9,945 nt of DNA from Spirochaetes bacterium RBG_16_67_19. Lineage in GTDB: Bacteria > Spirochaetota > Spirochaetia > SZUA-6 > DRHE01. Where the stretch lies: the NCBI GenBank assembly GCA_001829505.1, contig MIBK01000115.1, forward strand, positions 1-9,945, in the 5' to 3' direction. The position numbers and the translations under genes are program-made. Below the pieces are notes generated by a model that saw nothing but the letters and a program-made list of their open reading frames with translations, was not told the DNA's origin and did not search any database. Positions 1 to 7,196 of the stretch are shown in pieces (within the stretch, counting starts at the first letter, position 1; each line of letters begins with the position of its first letter).

Positions 1-233
1 GGGTGCTGGTCGGCAGCCAGGTGCTGCTGGTGCTGGCCAGCTTCGCAACCGTGCCCGCGGGCCTCTCCCGCCCCGCATACCTGGGCGGCGCGGGCCTGCT
101 GGGGGCGCTGTACCTGGCCGTCGGCTGGCTGGCCGTGCGCCGCGGCCGCCCGCGGGACTTCCGCCTGCTGGTCCTGGCCTCCGTGCTCTACCTGGCGGCC
201 CTCTTCCTGCTGCTGCTGGCGCTGCGCGCTTGA
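1..233 (+). CDS. Protoheme IX farnesyltransferase-like, C-terminal part (partial)
   Basis: The 5' end lies outside the window; the open frame starts at the edge and closes with TGA at 231-233. About 76 residues are visible. They form two or three hydrophobic helices (roughly residues 2-20, 27-46 and 54-75), with the Arg-rich loop RRGRPRDF before the last one. The pattern, including a conserved-looking end 'VLYLAALFLLLLALRA', resembles the last helices of UbiA-superfamily haem O synthases (CyoE/CtaB), which transfer a farnesyl group to haem B in the membrane. The prenyl-diphosphate-binding Asp motifs that would prove this are upstream and unseen, so another polytopic membrane protein is possible. 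The downstream creatininase-family gene lies 32 bases on in the same direction and may be cotranscribed. Third codon positions are almost all G or C, more so than in the minus-strand cluster. Confidence 0.6.
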   Translation, partial: VLVGSQVLLVLASFATVPAGLSRPAYLGGAGLLGALYLAVGWLAVRRGRPRDFRLLVLASVLYLAALFLLLLALRA

Positions 234-265
234 CCCGGCGCGGGAGGCGGCGCATCATCGGCCCC

Positions 266-1087
266 ATGGAAGCTGAAGTACGCTACTGGCTGCTCCGACC
301 GGCCCAGATCGTAGAACGCCGCCAAGCCTGCCCCGTGGCCTACGTGCCCCTGGGCACCCTGGAATGGCACGGCCCGCAAAACCCCGTGGGCGCGGACACC
401 CTGCAGGCCGAGGGCCTGGCCGTGCTCTGCGCCCGGCGCGGCGGCGGCCTGGTCCTGCCCCCGCTGCACTACGGGGAGACCCGCAGCGAATCCCTGGTGG
501 ACGTCACCGGGGCCGAGCACGAGGAGGTGGCCCGGGCCATGGGCCTGCCGCCTGAGAACTTCCTGCCGGACAAGCAGCCCTTCTCGGCCACCGAGCAGGT
601 CCTCAACTACCAGCGCCTGCTGCTGCACATCCTGGCCGAGGCGGAAAGCCTGGGCTTCCGGCTGGGCGTGCTGGTGGCCGGGCATTACCCGCTGATCGAC
701 CACGCCCGGGCCGCCGTGCAGCTGTTCAACAAGCGCCGCTACAGCAAGTACCACGGCATGCTGGCCTGGGCCTGCCTGGACTACCTTTTCCTGGAGGACC
801 GCTACCCGTACGCCGGCGACCACGCGGCGGGCTGGGAGACCTCGCACCTGCTAGCTTTGCATCCCGAGACCGTGGACCTGGGGCTGCTGCCCCCCAAGGG
901 CGGAGCGGTACTGGGCGTGGAGGGCAGGCTGCCGCCCCAGGAAGCCACCGCGGAGCTGGGGCGGCGCACCCTGGAACAGTCCGCGGAGCTGATCCTGAAG
1001 GAAGTCGGGCATCGCCTGGACAACCCCGCACTGTACAAGCAGCACGGCTGGTGCCTGCGCGAAGGGCTCTGGAAGACGCCGGGCTGA
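266..1087 (+). CDS. Creatininase-family metal-dependent amidohydrolase
   Basis: A 273-residue protein of the creatininase family (amide hydrolases, usually with two metals). The N-terminal motif GTLEWHGPQNPVGADT carries Glu33, His35 and Asp44, matching the Glu34, His36 and Asp45 ligands of Pseudomonas creatininase. A GHY motif at residues 139-141 supplies the expected later His. The motif at residues 185-194, GDHAAGWETS, matches the C-terminal HxGxxETS signature, with Glu191. The segment after GHY reads PLID, where creatininase has GHYEN and many relatives have GHGGN, so the acidic ligand after the His is replaced by Pro142. I chose ATG at 266; an in-frame TTG at 230 would overlap the upstream stop and add 12 Arg-rich residues unlike the family. 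The purine-rich GGGAGG at 242-247 is a rather distant ribosome site. The true substrate is unknown; family members act on creatinine and on various other amides. Its gene is convergent with, and probably unrelated to, the minus-strand operon. Confidence 0.85.
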   Translation: MEAEVRYWLLRPAQIVERRQACPVAYVPLGTLEWHGPQNPVGADTLQAEGLAVLCARRGGGLVLPPLHYGETRSESLVDVTGAEHEEVARAMGLPPENFLPDKQPFSATEQVLNYQRLLLHILAEAESLGFRLGVLVAGHYPLIDHARAAVQLFNKRRYSKYHGMLAWACLDYLFLEDRYPYAGDHAAGWETSHLLALHPETVDLGLLPPKGGAVLGVEGRLPPQEATAELGRRTLEQSAELILKEVGHRLDNPALYKQHGWCLREGLWKTPG

Positions 1088-1108
1088 AAACGCCGCCTCA
1101 GCGGGGCG
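1087..1108 (-). terminator. Probable intrinsic terminator of the minus-strand operon
   Basis: Read on the minus strand, the sequence after the deacylase gene forms CGCCCCGC-TGAG-GCGGCG followed directly by TTTTC. The stem is six G/C pairs with a two-base bulge and a four-base loop. The U-tract is short and is the complement of the AAAA that overlaps the stop codon of the creatininase-family gene. It lies about 30 bases past the deacylase stop, where the long minus-strand operon should end. The bulge and short U-run lower confidence. Confidence 0.45.
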
Positions 1109-1138
1109 ATTGGTGATCGACCTCGACCCTGCCGGAGG

Positions 1139-2797
1139 TCATTTCGACCGCAAGTTCCTGATCAATTGACCGGGAAGGACCTGGTTCAGCTTCCCGTTCT
1201 CGATGACGGGTTTCCCGTTGATCAGCAGCTGCTCGACACCGGTTGCGCGCTTTGGTTCCTGCGCAAACAGGGCCGGGTGGTCGGAGTATTCATTCAGGTC
1301 GAGCACGACGATGTCGGCGAAGCATCCCTGCCGCAGGTAGCCCCTGTCCCCGATACCGAGCCGCTCGGCAATTCGTGAGGTGAATCGCTCGACAACCGTT
1401 TTCAGTCCGAGCGTCTTCCGCTCCTTGACGTATCGTCTGACGATATGGGGAAAAGAGCCCCATGCTTCCAGCCACGACCTTCCGCTGCGGTCGAAGACCT
1501 CATCGACCGAGTTGATGCACAGGGGATGCTCGATCATGGCGTCGAAGCTCGGCTGCTCGGGGCTGGCGTAAAGCTCCCCGCCGATGCCATCGATGAAAAT
1601 CTTGAAGTCCGCCCGTTCCGCCAAAACCACCCGGCGCAGCGCCTCCCAGGCATCGAGGTGCCAATCCTCAGCGAGCGACACGAAGCTCTTGCCAATGAAT
1701 GAAGGATCTCGGGAACCCAGAACGTGAATGTTCTCGAGGCCGCAGCATTCCACGAAGTTGTCGGTCCAGCCGTTGCCTTCCCAGGAAGGCCACTGCGGGA
1801 CGTAGGCCCGCAGGCGCCCGACTAGGGCGTTCCAGAAGGAATCGTCGCGGATGTCTTCCAGAAACCGGTCGAGGCCGCGGCTGTATGCGCTGGGAGGAAA
1901 CAGCGCGATTGCCAGAGTGTCGCTGCCGCAATAGCCGAGGGAGTCATAGGCGACGTCGATGCCTTCTTGCCGGGCCTTCTCCATGAGTTCGATTGCCTTC
2001 TGAATCTTGTAGCCGTTTTTCACGCCAAACGGGCCGAGGTGGGACACTTGTACCGGCAAGCCCACCTCTCGGCCTACCTGGATGATCTCCTTGACCGCTT
2101 CGAGGTAGGTGGCGCTATAGCCGCGCAGGTGGGAAGCATAGAACGCATTCGGGTAGCGTTTCGCCACGCGGGCCAGGGCCACGAGCTCCTCCGTGGCCGC
2201 GAACGTTCCCGGCATGTACATCAGTCCCGACGACAATCCGAAGCAGCCGGCGTCGAGCGACTCCTCGAGCAGGCGGGTCATATCCTGCATCTGCTCGTGG
2301 CTTATTCGCTCGCTGAAGCCGGCGGCGTTGACCCGCAGGGTGCCATGCCCAACCAGTTGCGCATAGTTGAACAGCATCCGTCCTTGCAGGAAGTCGAAAT
2401 ACTGCCGGCAGTCAACCCACTCCGGCTCGATGTCCCGGTACAACAAGAAGCCCTGGTAGTCGGCCAGCTTCTTGCGCCGCTCGCGGCGAAGGGGAAAAAA
2501 GCAGAAGCCGCATTGGCCGCCAACATTGGTGGTGATTCCCTGCCAGAGCAGCCGCTCGTACAGCTGGGCGTGCTCCGGGATGGGGAGGTGAAAGTCGGCG
2601 TGCGAGTGGATGTTCATGAAGCCGGGGGCGACCACCTTGCCGGCCGCGTCGATCAGCTTCCAGCCCGGGCGAGCGGGAATGCGCGGCGCGACGATGGCGA
2701 TCCGTTCGCCGTCCACCAGCACATCGCCCGCCTGGCGGTCGTGGTCCTTGCTGACCAGTGTCCCGCCCGCGATCAGCAGCGGAACCTGCTGGCTCAT
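1139..2797 (-). CDS. D-aminoacylase / N-acyl-D-amino-acid deacylase family amidohydrolase
   Basis: A 552-residue amidohydrolase-superfamily enzyme related to N-acyl-D-amino-acid deacylases, which hydrolyse the amide of N-acylated D-amino acids in the cytoplasm. Residues seen: an N-terminal beta-sandwich start (LLIAGGTLVSKD); HxH at His64/His66 in NIHSHAD; the family cysteine Cys96 in GGQCGFCF; GHGTLR at 150-155; His223 in ASHLRG; His253 in VSHLG; and Asp432 in NSVDEV, where relatives usually have GSDG. The C-terminal region has FPHIVRRYVKE and the sandwich return GCFADIVVLDLNEY, as in the family. These match the metal ligands and catalytic Asp known for the Alcaligenes D-aminoacylase, so it should be active. 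The length is near the upper end for the family. ATG at 2797 directly follows the TAA of the isomerase gene, with AGGTG upstream, so the two are probably translationally coupled. The acyl group and amino acid are not predictable; an acyl amino-sugar derivative or another cyclic amide is an alternative substrate. It is the last gene of the operon. Confidence 0.88.
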   Translation of the reverse strand: MSQQVPLLIAGGTLVSKDHDRQAGDVLVDGERIAIVAPRIPARPGWKLIDAAGKVVAPGFMNIHSHADFHLPIPEHAQLYERLLWQGITTNVGGQCGFCFFPLRRERRKKLADYQGFLLYRDIEPEWVDCRQYFDFLQGRMLFNYAQLVGHGTLRVNAAGFSERISHEQMQDMTRLLEESLDAGCFGLSSGLMYMPGTFAATEELVALARVAKRYPNAFYASHLRGYSATYLEAVKEIIQVGREVGLPVQVSHLGPFGVKNGYKIQKAIELMEKARQEGIDVAYDSLGYCGSDTLAIALFPPSAYSRGLDRFLEDIRDDSFWNALVGRLRAYVPQWPSWEGNGWTDNFVECCGLENIHVLGSRDPSFIGKSFVSLAEDWHLDAWEALRRVVLAERADFKIFIDGIGGELYASPEQPSFDAMIEHPLCINSVDEVFDRSGRSWLEAWGSFPHIVRRYVKERKTLGLKTVVERFTSRIAERLGIGDRGYLRQGCFADIVVLDLNEYSDHPALFAQEPKRATGVEQLLINGKPVIENGKLNQVLPGQLIRNLRSK

Positions 2798-4288
2798 TTA
2801 CACCTGGTCCTTCTTCACGCCCATCAGGTCGGCCAGGTAGCCCAACTCCTGAGTGACGTCGCCGTAGCAAATGATCGCGTGGTGGTCGAAGCCGGTTTTC
2901 AGGATCTTCCGCACGAAATCCTTGATGGGGATTTCAGGCTTGTACAGGAGGGTGACGTCCTCGCAAGGGATGCTCTGCGCCGCGGCGATCGCCTCCCCCT
3001 TGCCGATCAGCATCCTCCAGCCGTCGCGCTTATCGTCGATCAGATGCCCGATGGTCACCGGGCCGGGCCTGGCGGTGAACTCCACGCTGAGCCCGCTCCC
3101 CTGGTGGCCCCAGTTCTCCGGGGTGGCCGTGATTCTGACGTGCTCGGGCCCTTTGGCGAGATCCGGGTCGCCGTAGCCGTGCATCATCATCTGCATGGCG
3201 TTTTCCTTCTCGCCGTACTCCCCCCACTCCCCGAACAGCGGCGCCTGGCCCGTCAGGCGGTTCATGATGCACATCATGACCAGGCCGTTGACGTCCCCCT
3301 CGGTGTTGGCCATGTACTGCTTCTCCTTGGCCAGGACCACGCTGGCCAGGTAGCCGGTGCAGCCCGTCTTCACCTCCACGTAGTGCTGACCGAGGAAGCA
3401 GACGGCGTCCAGGCGGAAGCGGCGGATGAGCCGCTTGTAGGCGATGGTGAAGCGGCACTCGCGCAGGAACTCCTCCTCCTTGACGTCCTGGAAGCGGTAG
3501 CGTCTCACCCACTCCAGCTGCCCGGCGTACTCCTCGACCTCCTCCTCCGTGACCTTCTCCCATAGATCGAGGAGGTGGGAAATCTGGATGTCGATGACCT
3601 GGGGCCCCAGGGTGCCGGTGATGGAAGTGCGATCGAACTCGTGGTCGAACATGCCGCGGAACACGTGCCCGATGATGCCGATGTTCAGCTCCCGCAGGTA
3701 GTGGTAGGTCCCCACGGCATCGGCGTACTTCCTGATCAGCCGATAGGGCTCCTCCTCGAAATCGGCGCCGACCACCACTTCGAAGTTCTCGAAAATGCCC
3801 ATCTTGCGGAAGGTGCCGGTGAGCTGACTGGCGGCGATCATCGCGCTGTTGCGCAGGGTTTGCTCGTAGTTGCCCTGGAAATCGATGTCGCGGTGGCTCT
3901 GCCTCAGGAACAGGATCAGCGGGACCTTCTCCACGTAGCGCAGACACTGCAGCGAGATGACGTCCACCGTATAGGTGAAGGCCACGAAGAGGACCAGGTC
4001 GATGTTCTCCTTCTTGAAGAGCCGGCCCGCTCTGTCCGCCTCGTCGAGGGTGGATACCAGACCCGGCCAGACGATCTCGACCTGCGGCCCGAGGTGCTTC
4101 CGCAGCTGGCCCAGGACCTTTTCCAGATCGCCGCGCACAAAAGCCTCGAGCGTCTTGGGGTACATCCGCCAGTACTCGAAGTAGCCGCAGGCGTACACCC
4201 CGACCTTGGTCTTCTGCTTCTTCTCGTAGTCGTTGAGCAGGTCGCCGAAGGTGTCGTCCTTGGAGACCTCGAAGGATTCCAGAGCCAT
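2798..4288 (-). CDS. L-fucose/L-arabinose isomerase-family protein
   Basis: A 496-residue protein with the length and layout of AraA-type sugar isomerases, which interconvert an aldose and a ketose using Mn2+. The N-terminal Rossmann-like part (residues 27-130) includes KVGVYACGYFEYW. The C-terminal half has the candidate metal set: Glu330 in NTEGD, Glu354 or Glu357 in GEWGEYG, His370 in MMMHGYGD, and His469/His470 in GFDHHAIICYGD. In E. coli AraA the equivalent ligands are Glu306, Glu333, His350 and His450, and the spacing here (27 from Glu330 to Glu357, 100 from His370 to His470) is close. Sugar specificity cannot be read from the sequence. I chose ATG at 4288, with GAGGAGA at 4294-4300 five bases upstream. 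The longer open frame to 4438 adds 50 residues of low-complexity character and runs into the phosphotriesterase-family gene, so I rejected it. The gap to that gene is 17 bases. Confidence 0.85.
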   Translation of the reverse strand: MALESFEVSKDDTFGDLLNDYEKKQKTKVGVYACGYFEYWRMYPKTLEAFVRGDLEKVLGQLRKHLGPQVEIVWPGLVSTLDEADRAGRLFKKENIDLVLFVAFTYTVDVISLQCLRYVEKVPLILFLRQSHRDIDFQGNYEQTLRNSAMIAASQLTGTFRKMGIFENFEVVVGADFEEEPYRLIRKYADAVGTYHYLRELNIGIIGHVFRGMFDHEFDRTSITGTLGPQVIDIQISHLLDLWEKVTEEEVEEYAGQLEWVRRYRFQDVKEEEFLRECRFTIAYKRLIRRFRLDAVCFLGQHYVEVKTGCTGYLASVVLAKEKQYMANTEGDVNGLVMMCIMNRLTGQAPLFGEWGEYGEKENAMQMMMHGYGDPDLAKGPEHVRITATPENWGHQGSGLSVEFTARPGPVTIGHLIDDKRDGWRMLIGKGEAIAAAQSIPCEDVTLLYKPEIPIKDFVRKILKTGFDHHAIICYGDVTQELGYLADLMGVKKDQV

Positions 4289-4305
4289 TGCCGTCTCCTC
4301 GAAAG

Positions 4306-5367
4306 TTAGTGGTACTTGCCTGCCACGTCCAGCAGGCGGGCGGGATTGTCGGCCATGATGGTTTGAATGGCCTGCCTGCTGATGCCGCGCCGGACCATCA
4401 TGGGCACGATGTTGTTGAGAAGGTGGGCGTACCCCCACCCGCCGTACGCCACCAAGTCCATTTTGAAGCAGAAATCATGGGAGATGAGCAGCCGCTTCTC
4501 GTAGCCGCCCGCAACCAGCTCGGCCAGGGCCTGCACGCGATCCCAGTCGCTGTCCATGATGAAGTCGGCGGAATCGAGGTAGAACTCCTTGCCGATATGG
4601 TCGAACTCGGCGTAGGCGCCGCGGTCCATGATCGCCTTCATGTAGCCCAGGTGGATCTTGGCGTCGGTGTGGGAAATGATGACCTTGTCCGGCGGGACGC
4701 CGTGCTCCACAAGCAGGTCCAGGGCCTGCAGGCCGTTGGGCTCGCCGGTAAAGCCGGGTATCGTAGGCACGGCCTGCACGTGGACGGAGATCGGCAGCCC
4801 GCTTTCGCGGTGGGCCTGGGCCGCCACGCGCAGCGACTTCCGCTCCCAGTCTTCGATGTCCGGCCTGACCCCGATCTCGCCGATGATGCCCGGCCGCACA
4901 CCCGTTTCTCCCACGCCGAGGCGAATTTCCTTCAGTACCGTTTCCGCGAGCTTCGCTTCGCTGGCATTGACTATCGCCTCGGGCAGTGAGCTATAAAGGT
5001 AAAACCCGCAGCCCATGACCACGTTCAGGCCCGTGAGGTTGGCGAGGTTCCGGATCGCCTCGGGCGAACGGCCAGTGCCGACGCTGGACTGGTCCACGAT
5101 GGTGCTGCCCCCGGCCTTCTTGAACTCCATGGCCTCGGCGGCCATCAGCTCCGGATCCGAGAACAGCAGGTTGTCCTTCATCACCATGGGATCGCGCCGC
5201 AACGCGCCCAGGCGGCGCATGCTGACCGGCTCCTCCAGCATCGCCGATTGCACCGCTCCCGCGGGCGGCAGGCAGGCCCACCGCAAGTCGATGAAAAGAT
5301 GCTCGTGGGTCAGGGTTACCCCCAGCGCTTCCTTGGGCACCGGGCCGCGCACGGTCATTACAGCCAT
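4306..5367 (-). CDS. Phosphotriesterase-family metallohydrolase (probable lactonase or esterase)
   Basis: A 353-residue TIM-barrel hydrolase of the phosphotriesterase family, with all binuclear metal ligands in order: His21 and His23 in LTHEHLFID, bridging Glu164 in GEIGVRPD, His196 in SVHVQAV, His233 in ISHTDAK and Asp298 in LISHDFCFK. Glu in place of the carbamylated Lys of true phosphotriesterase is known in the homology-protein (Php) and related branches. Members of the wider family hydrolyse lactones or phosphoesters, including sugar lactones. Spacing agrees with Pseudomonas phosphotriesterase (55/57, 169, 201, 230, 301). Start ATG 5367 has AGGAGAG at 5371-5377, overlapping the TAG of the upstream permease gene, so translation may be coupled. 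Its place between a carbohydrate transporter and an aldose-type isomerase favours a carbohydrate lactone or ester (inference). An organophosphate role is unlikely. Confidence 0.88.
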   Translation of the reverse strand: MAVMTVRGPVPKEALGVTLTHEHLFIDLRWACLPPAGAVQSAMLEEPVSMRRLGALRRDPMVMKDNLLFSDPELMAAEAMEFKKAGGSTIVDQSSVGTGRSPEAIRNLANLTGLNVVMGCGFYLYSSLPEAIVNASEAKLAETVLKEIRLGVGETGVRPGIIGEIGVRPDIEDWERKSLRVAAQAHRESGLPISVHVQAVPTIPGFTGEPNGLQALDLLVEHGVPPDKVIISHTDAKIHLGYMKAIMDRGAYAEFDHIGKEFYLDSADFIMDSDWDRVQALAELVAGGYEKRLLISHDFCFKMDLVAYGGWGYAHLLNNIVPMMVRRGISRQAIQTIMADNPARLLDVAGKYH

Positions 5368-5375
5368 GGTCTCTC

Positions 5376-6212
5376 CTACTTGACCGCCCCGGCGGTCAGG
5401 CCCTTGATCAGCTGCTTCTGGCCCACCAGGTAGGCAATGAGGACCGGCAGCATGGCGATAAAAAGCCCCGCGCTGAGCAGGGGCACGCTGAGGTCGTTCT
5501 GTCCCCGGAAGAGCATGATGTGCACCATCAGCGTCGTCCTTCTGGAGCTCGGCAGGATGAGCAGCGGCAGGAGCAGGTCGTTGAAGAAATGCAGCGTATC
5601 GATGACGGCGACCGTGGCCACTGCCGGCATGGCCAGGGGTACCATCAGGCGAGCGACGATCTGCCCGTGCGTGGCGCCATCCACACGCGCCGCGTCCAGC
5701 AGCTCGTCCGGGATGCCCTTGAAGTAGGCCGCCAGCAGGTAGACGGACAGAGGCAGCCCGAAGGTGGCATAGGCTATCATGAGGCCCCAGTACTGGCCCA
5801 CAAAGCGCAGATCGATCAGCGTCTGGTAGAGGGGAAAAAGGATGGTCTGCACGGGCAGCACCAGCGTGCCGATCACGAAGACGAAGATGAAGTTGCGGAA
5901 GGGCAGGCGCATCTTGGTGACCGCGTAGGCCAGCACCAGGGCCAGGACCACGCAGAGCACCACCCCGCCGGCTGTGGTGACCAGGGAGTTGAACAGGGCT
6001 TTCCAGAGATTGAAGCGGTCAAAGACCTCCGCGTAGTTGACCAGACTCGGCGCTTGAGGCAGGCCGAAAATATTGGACACGTACTCGCGCCGGCTCTTGA
6101 GGGAGGAGACGATCACGAAATATACGGGGTACAGCGCCACGAACCCGAACAGGGCCAGCAGGACGGTGATCCAGGCCGAGTTGAGCCGGCGCCGCAGCAG
6201 GTCCCTGGTCAT
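5376..6212 (-). CDS. Sugar ABC transporter permease, MalG type
   Basis: A 278-residue inner-membrane permease of the carbohydrate CUT1 group (MalG/UgpE-like). There is a hydrophobic helix at residues 14-37 and about five further segments between 73 and 263. The cytoplasmic EAA loop at residues 169-196 (DELLDAARVDGATHGQIVARL, here noted only by its ends) contains the DAAxxDGA core that contacts the ATPase. The C-terminus GQKQLIKGLTAGAVK is typical of the family. The start is ATG 6212, sharing ATGA with the stop of the upstream permease gene (a 4-base overlap), so the two are probably translationally coupled. The longer open frame to 6848 is only the shadow of the MalF-type gene. It pairs with that protein to form the membrane channel, fed by the binding protein of 7197-8483. 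Confidence 0.93.
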   Translation of the reverse strand: MTRDLLRRRLNSAWITVLLALFGFVALYPVYFVIVSSLKSRREYVSNIFGLPQAPSLVNYAEVFDRFNLWKALFNSLVTTAGGVVLCVVLALVLAYAVTKMRLPFRNFIFVFVIGTLVLPVQTILFPLYQTLIDLRFVGQYWGLMIAYATFGLPLSVYLLAAYFKGIPDELLDAARVDGATHGQIVARLMVPLAMPAVATVAVIDTLHFFNDLLLPLLILPSSRRTTLMVHIMLFRGQNDLSVPLLSAGLFIAMLPVLIAYLVGQKQLIKGLTAGAVK

Positions 6213-7138
6213 CTCTTCGTCCCGGACAGGTACATATAACGGACCTGGAACCCCGAGATCACGGCCACGAACAGGAAGAGCACCAGGCCGATGGCCGTCC
6301 CGTAGCCTGGCTCCATGAAGGTGAAGGCCACGGTGTAGACGAGGTAGTCGGGCAGCATCGAAGCGAACCCGGGACCGCCCCGGGTCATGGAGTGCAGGTA
6401 CGGGAACATCCAGACCAGCATGCCCGCCGTGCAGATAATGGCCCAGTAGCCCATCACGGGCCGGAGCATGGGGACGACGATGCGCGCCAATCTCGTCCAG
6501 AAGCCGGCCCCGTCGATGGCCGCCGCGTCGAAGATCTCCTCTTCGATGGTGGCCATCCCGGCCAGATAGGTGACGATGCCGAAACCGAAGATGCTCCACA
6601 GCACCACCGCGTCGATCGTCCACAGGACGAGGTGCTTGTCGCCGAGCCAGGCGGGCGAGAGCGCCCCGGCGCTGATGGCGCGCACCAGCGCATTCAGCGG
6701 CCCCTGCACGTGCAGGATCTGGCGCCAGATCAGGCCGACGATCACGGGCGAAATCGTGTAGGGCAGAAAGAACACCACGCGGAAGAACTGCCAGGCCGGC
6801 GTGCGTTGGTACACGAGGAAAGCCACCACCATGGGCAGCAGGATCCACGCCGGCAGAGTCAGCGCGGTCTTCAGGGCGTTCAGGAACGTCTGATGCACCA
6901 TGGGGTCACTGAGCATCCGCGCGTAGTTGGCCAGGCCGACGTAGTGCGGCTCCGTGCCTGCCCAGGCGCGCAGGCTGTTGAAGATTCCGAAGCACAGGGG
7001 CCAGTACTTGAAGGCCAGGATCAGGATGATGCTCGGAACGGTGAACAGGGCTCCCCACAGATAGTCGCTGCGGCGTCGTGAGACCCTCAGGGTTCCCGCC
7101 TTCCGAACCAGGCGTACGGTCTTGTCTGACAGGATCAC
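6209..7138 (-). CDS. Sugar ABC transporter permease, MalF type
   Basis: A permease of up to 309 residues from the CUT1 carbohydrate group. It has a basic N-terminus, a helix around residues 27-50 and further segments up to residue 303. The EAA loop at 200-228 contains EEIFDAAAIDGAGFW, matching the family core for docking to the ATPase. It forms a heterodimer with the MalG-type permease of 5376-6212, which starts within its stop codon. The annotated start is the GTG at 7136-7138, the furthest upstream possible. However, GGAGG at 7140-7144 lies only one base before it, while an in-frame CTG at 7130-7132 is seven bases from it, the usual distance. There is no in-frame ATG or GTG between them or soon after. 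Expression may be set lower than that of the binding protein by the stem-loop at 7153-7186. No ATPase gene is in the window. Confidence 0.9.
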   Translation of the reverse strand: MILSDKTVRLVRKAGTLRVSRRRSDYLWGALFTVPSIILILAFKYWPLCFGIFNSLRAWAGTEPHYVGLANYARMLSDPMVHQTFLNALKTALTLPAWILLPMVVAFLVYQRTPAWQFFRVVFFLPYTISPVIVGLIWRQILHVQGPLNALVRAISAGALSPAWLGDKHLVLWTIDAVVLWSIFGFGIVTYLAGMATIEEEIFDAAAIDGAGFWTRLARIVVPMLRPVMGYWAIICTAGMLVWMFPYLHSMTRGGPGFASMLPDYLVYTVAFTFMEPGYGTAIGLVLFLFVAVISGFQVRYMYLSGTKR

Positions 7139-7144
7139 ACCTCC
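7130..7144 (-). promoter_or_regulatory. Ribosome binding site with ambiguous start codon of the MalF-type gene
   Basis: The minus strand reads GGAGG, T, then GTG ATC CTG. Pairing with 16S rRNA at GGAGG would place an initiating CTG at seven bases, or the GTG at one base, which is too close for normal initiation. Another GTG out of frame (GTGTGA) is followed directly by a stop. The start choice changes the protein by only two residues, but a non-AUG start would be an expression control. Confidence 0.5.
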
Positions 7145-7152
7145 GGATGAAC

Positions 7153-7186
7153 GGGTGCACCCTTCCGATACCGGCAGGGTGCACCC
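7153..7186 (-). repeat. Intercistronic stem-loop built of two GGGTGCACCC palindromes
   Basis: Two identical 10-bp palindromes, GGGTGCACCC at 7153-7162 and 7177-7186, flank a short spacer. With one added A/T pair they make a perfect 11-bp stem (7153-7163 with 7176-7186) and a 12-base loop in the transcript. It starts 10 bases after the stop of the binding-protein gene and ends 8 bases before the GGAGG of the permease gene. It lacks a U-run, so it is not a standard terminator. Placed like the malE-malF hairpins of E. coli, it probably protects the upstream mRNA and lowers permease expression. Because each arm is itself a palindrome, a protein-binding site is the alternative. Confidence 0.7.
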
Positions 7187-7196
7187 TCGTTAGCTG

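Noticed and set aside
1119..1144. GACCTC / GAGGTC inverted repeat followed by ATTT as a + strand terminator for the creatininase-family gene
   Set aside because: There are only six pairs with a ten-base unpaired loop, a very short T-run, and overlap with the deacylase stop codon; too weak to annotate.
1967..3565. 532-codon open frame on the + strand opposite the deacylase and isomerase genes
   Set aside because: Its translation is rich in His, Val, Leu and Gln with no family motifs, and both minus-strand genes beneath it have conserved catalytic residues. It is an antisense shadow caused by high GC.
4289..4438. 50-codon N-terminal extension of the isomerase gene
   Set aside because: It overlaps the phosphotriesterase-family gene, is Arg/His/Gln-rich without isomerase similarity, and ATG 4288 has a well-placed GAGGAGA.
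6213..6848. 212-codon N-terminal extension of the MalG-type permease
   Set aside because: It lies inside the MalF-type gene in another frame and looks like a frame-shifted translation; the true start shares ATGA with the upstream stop.
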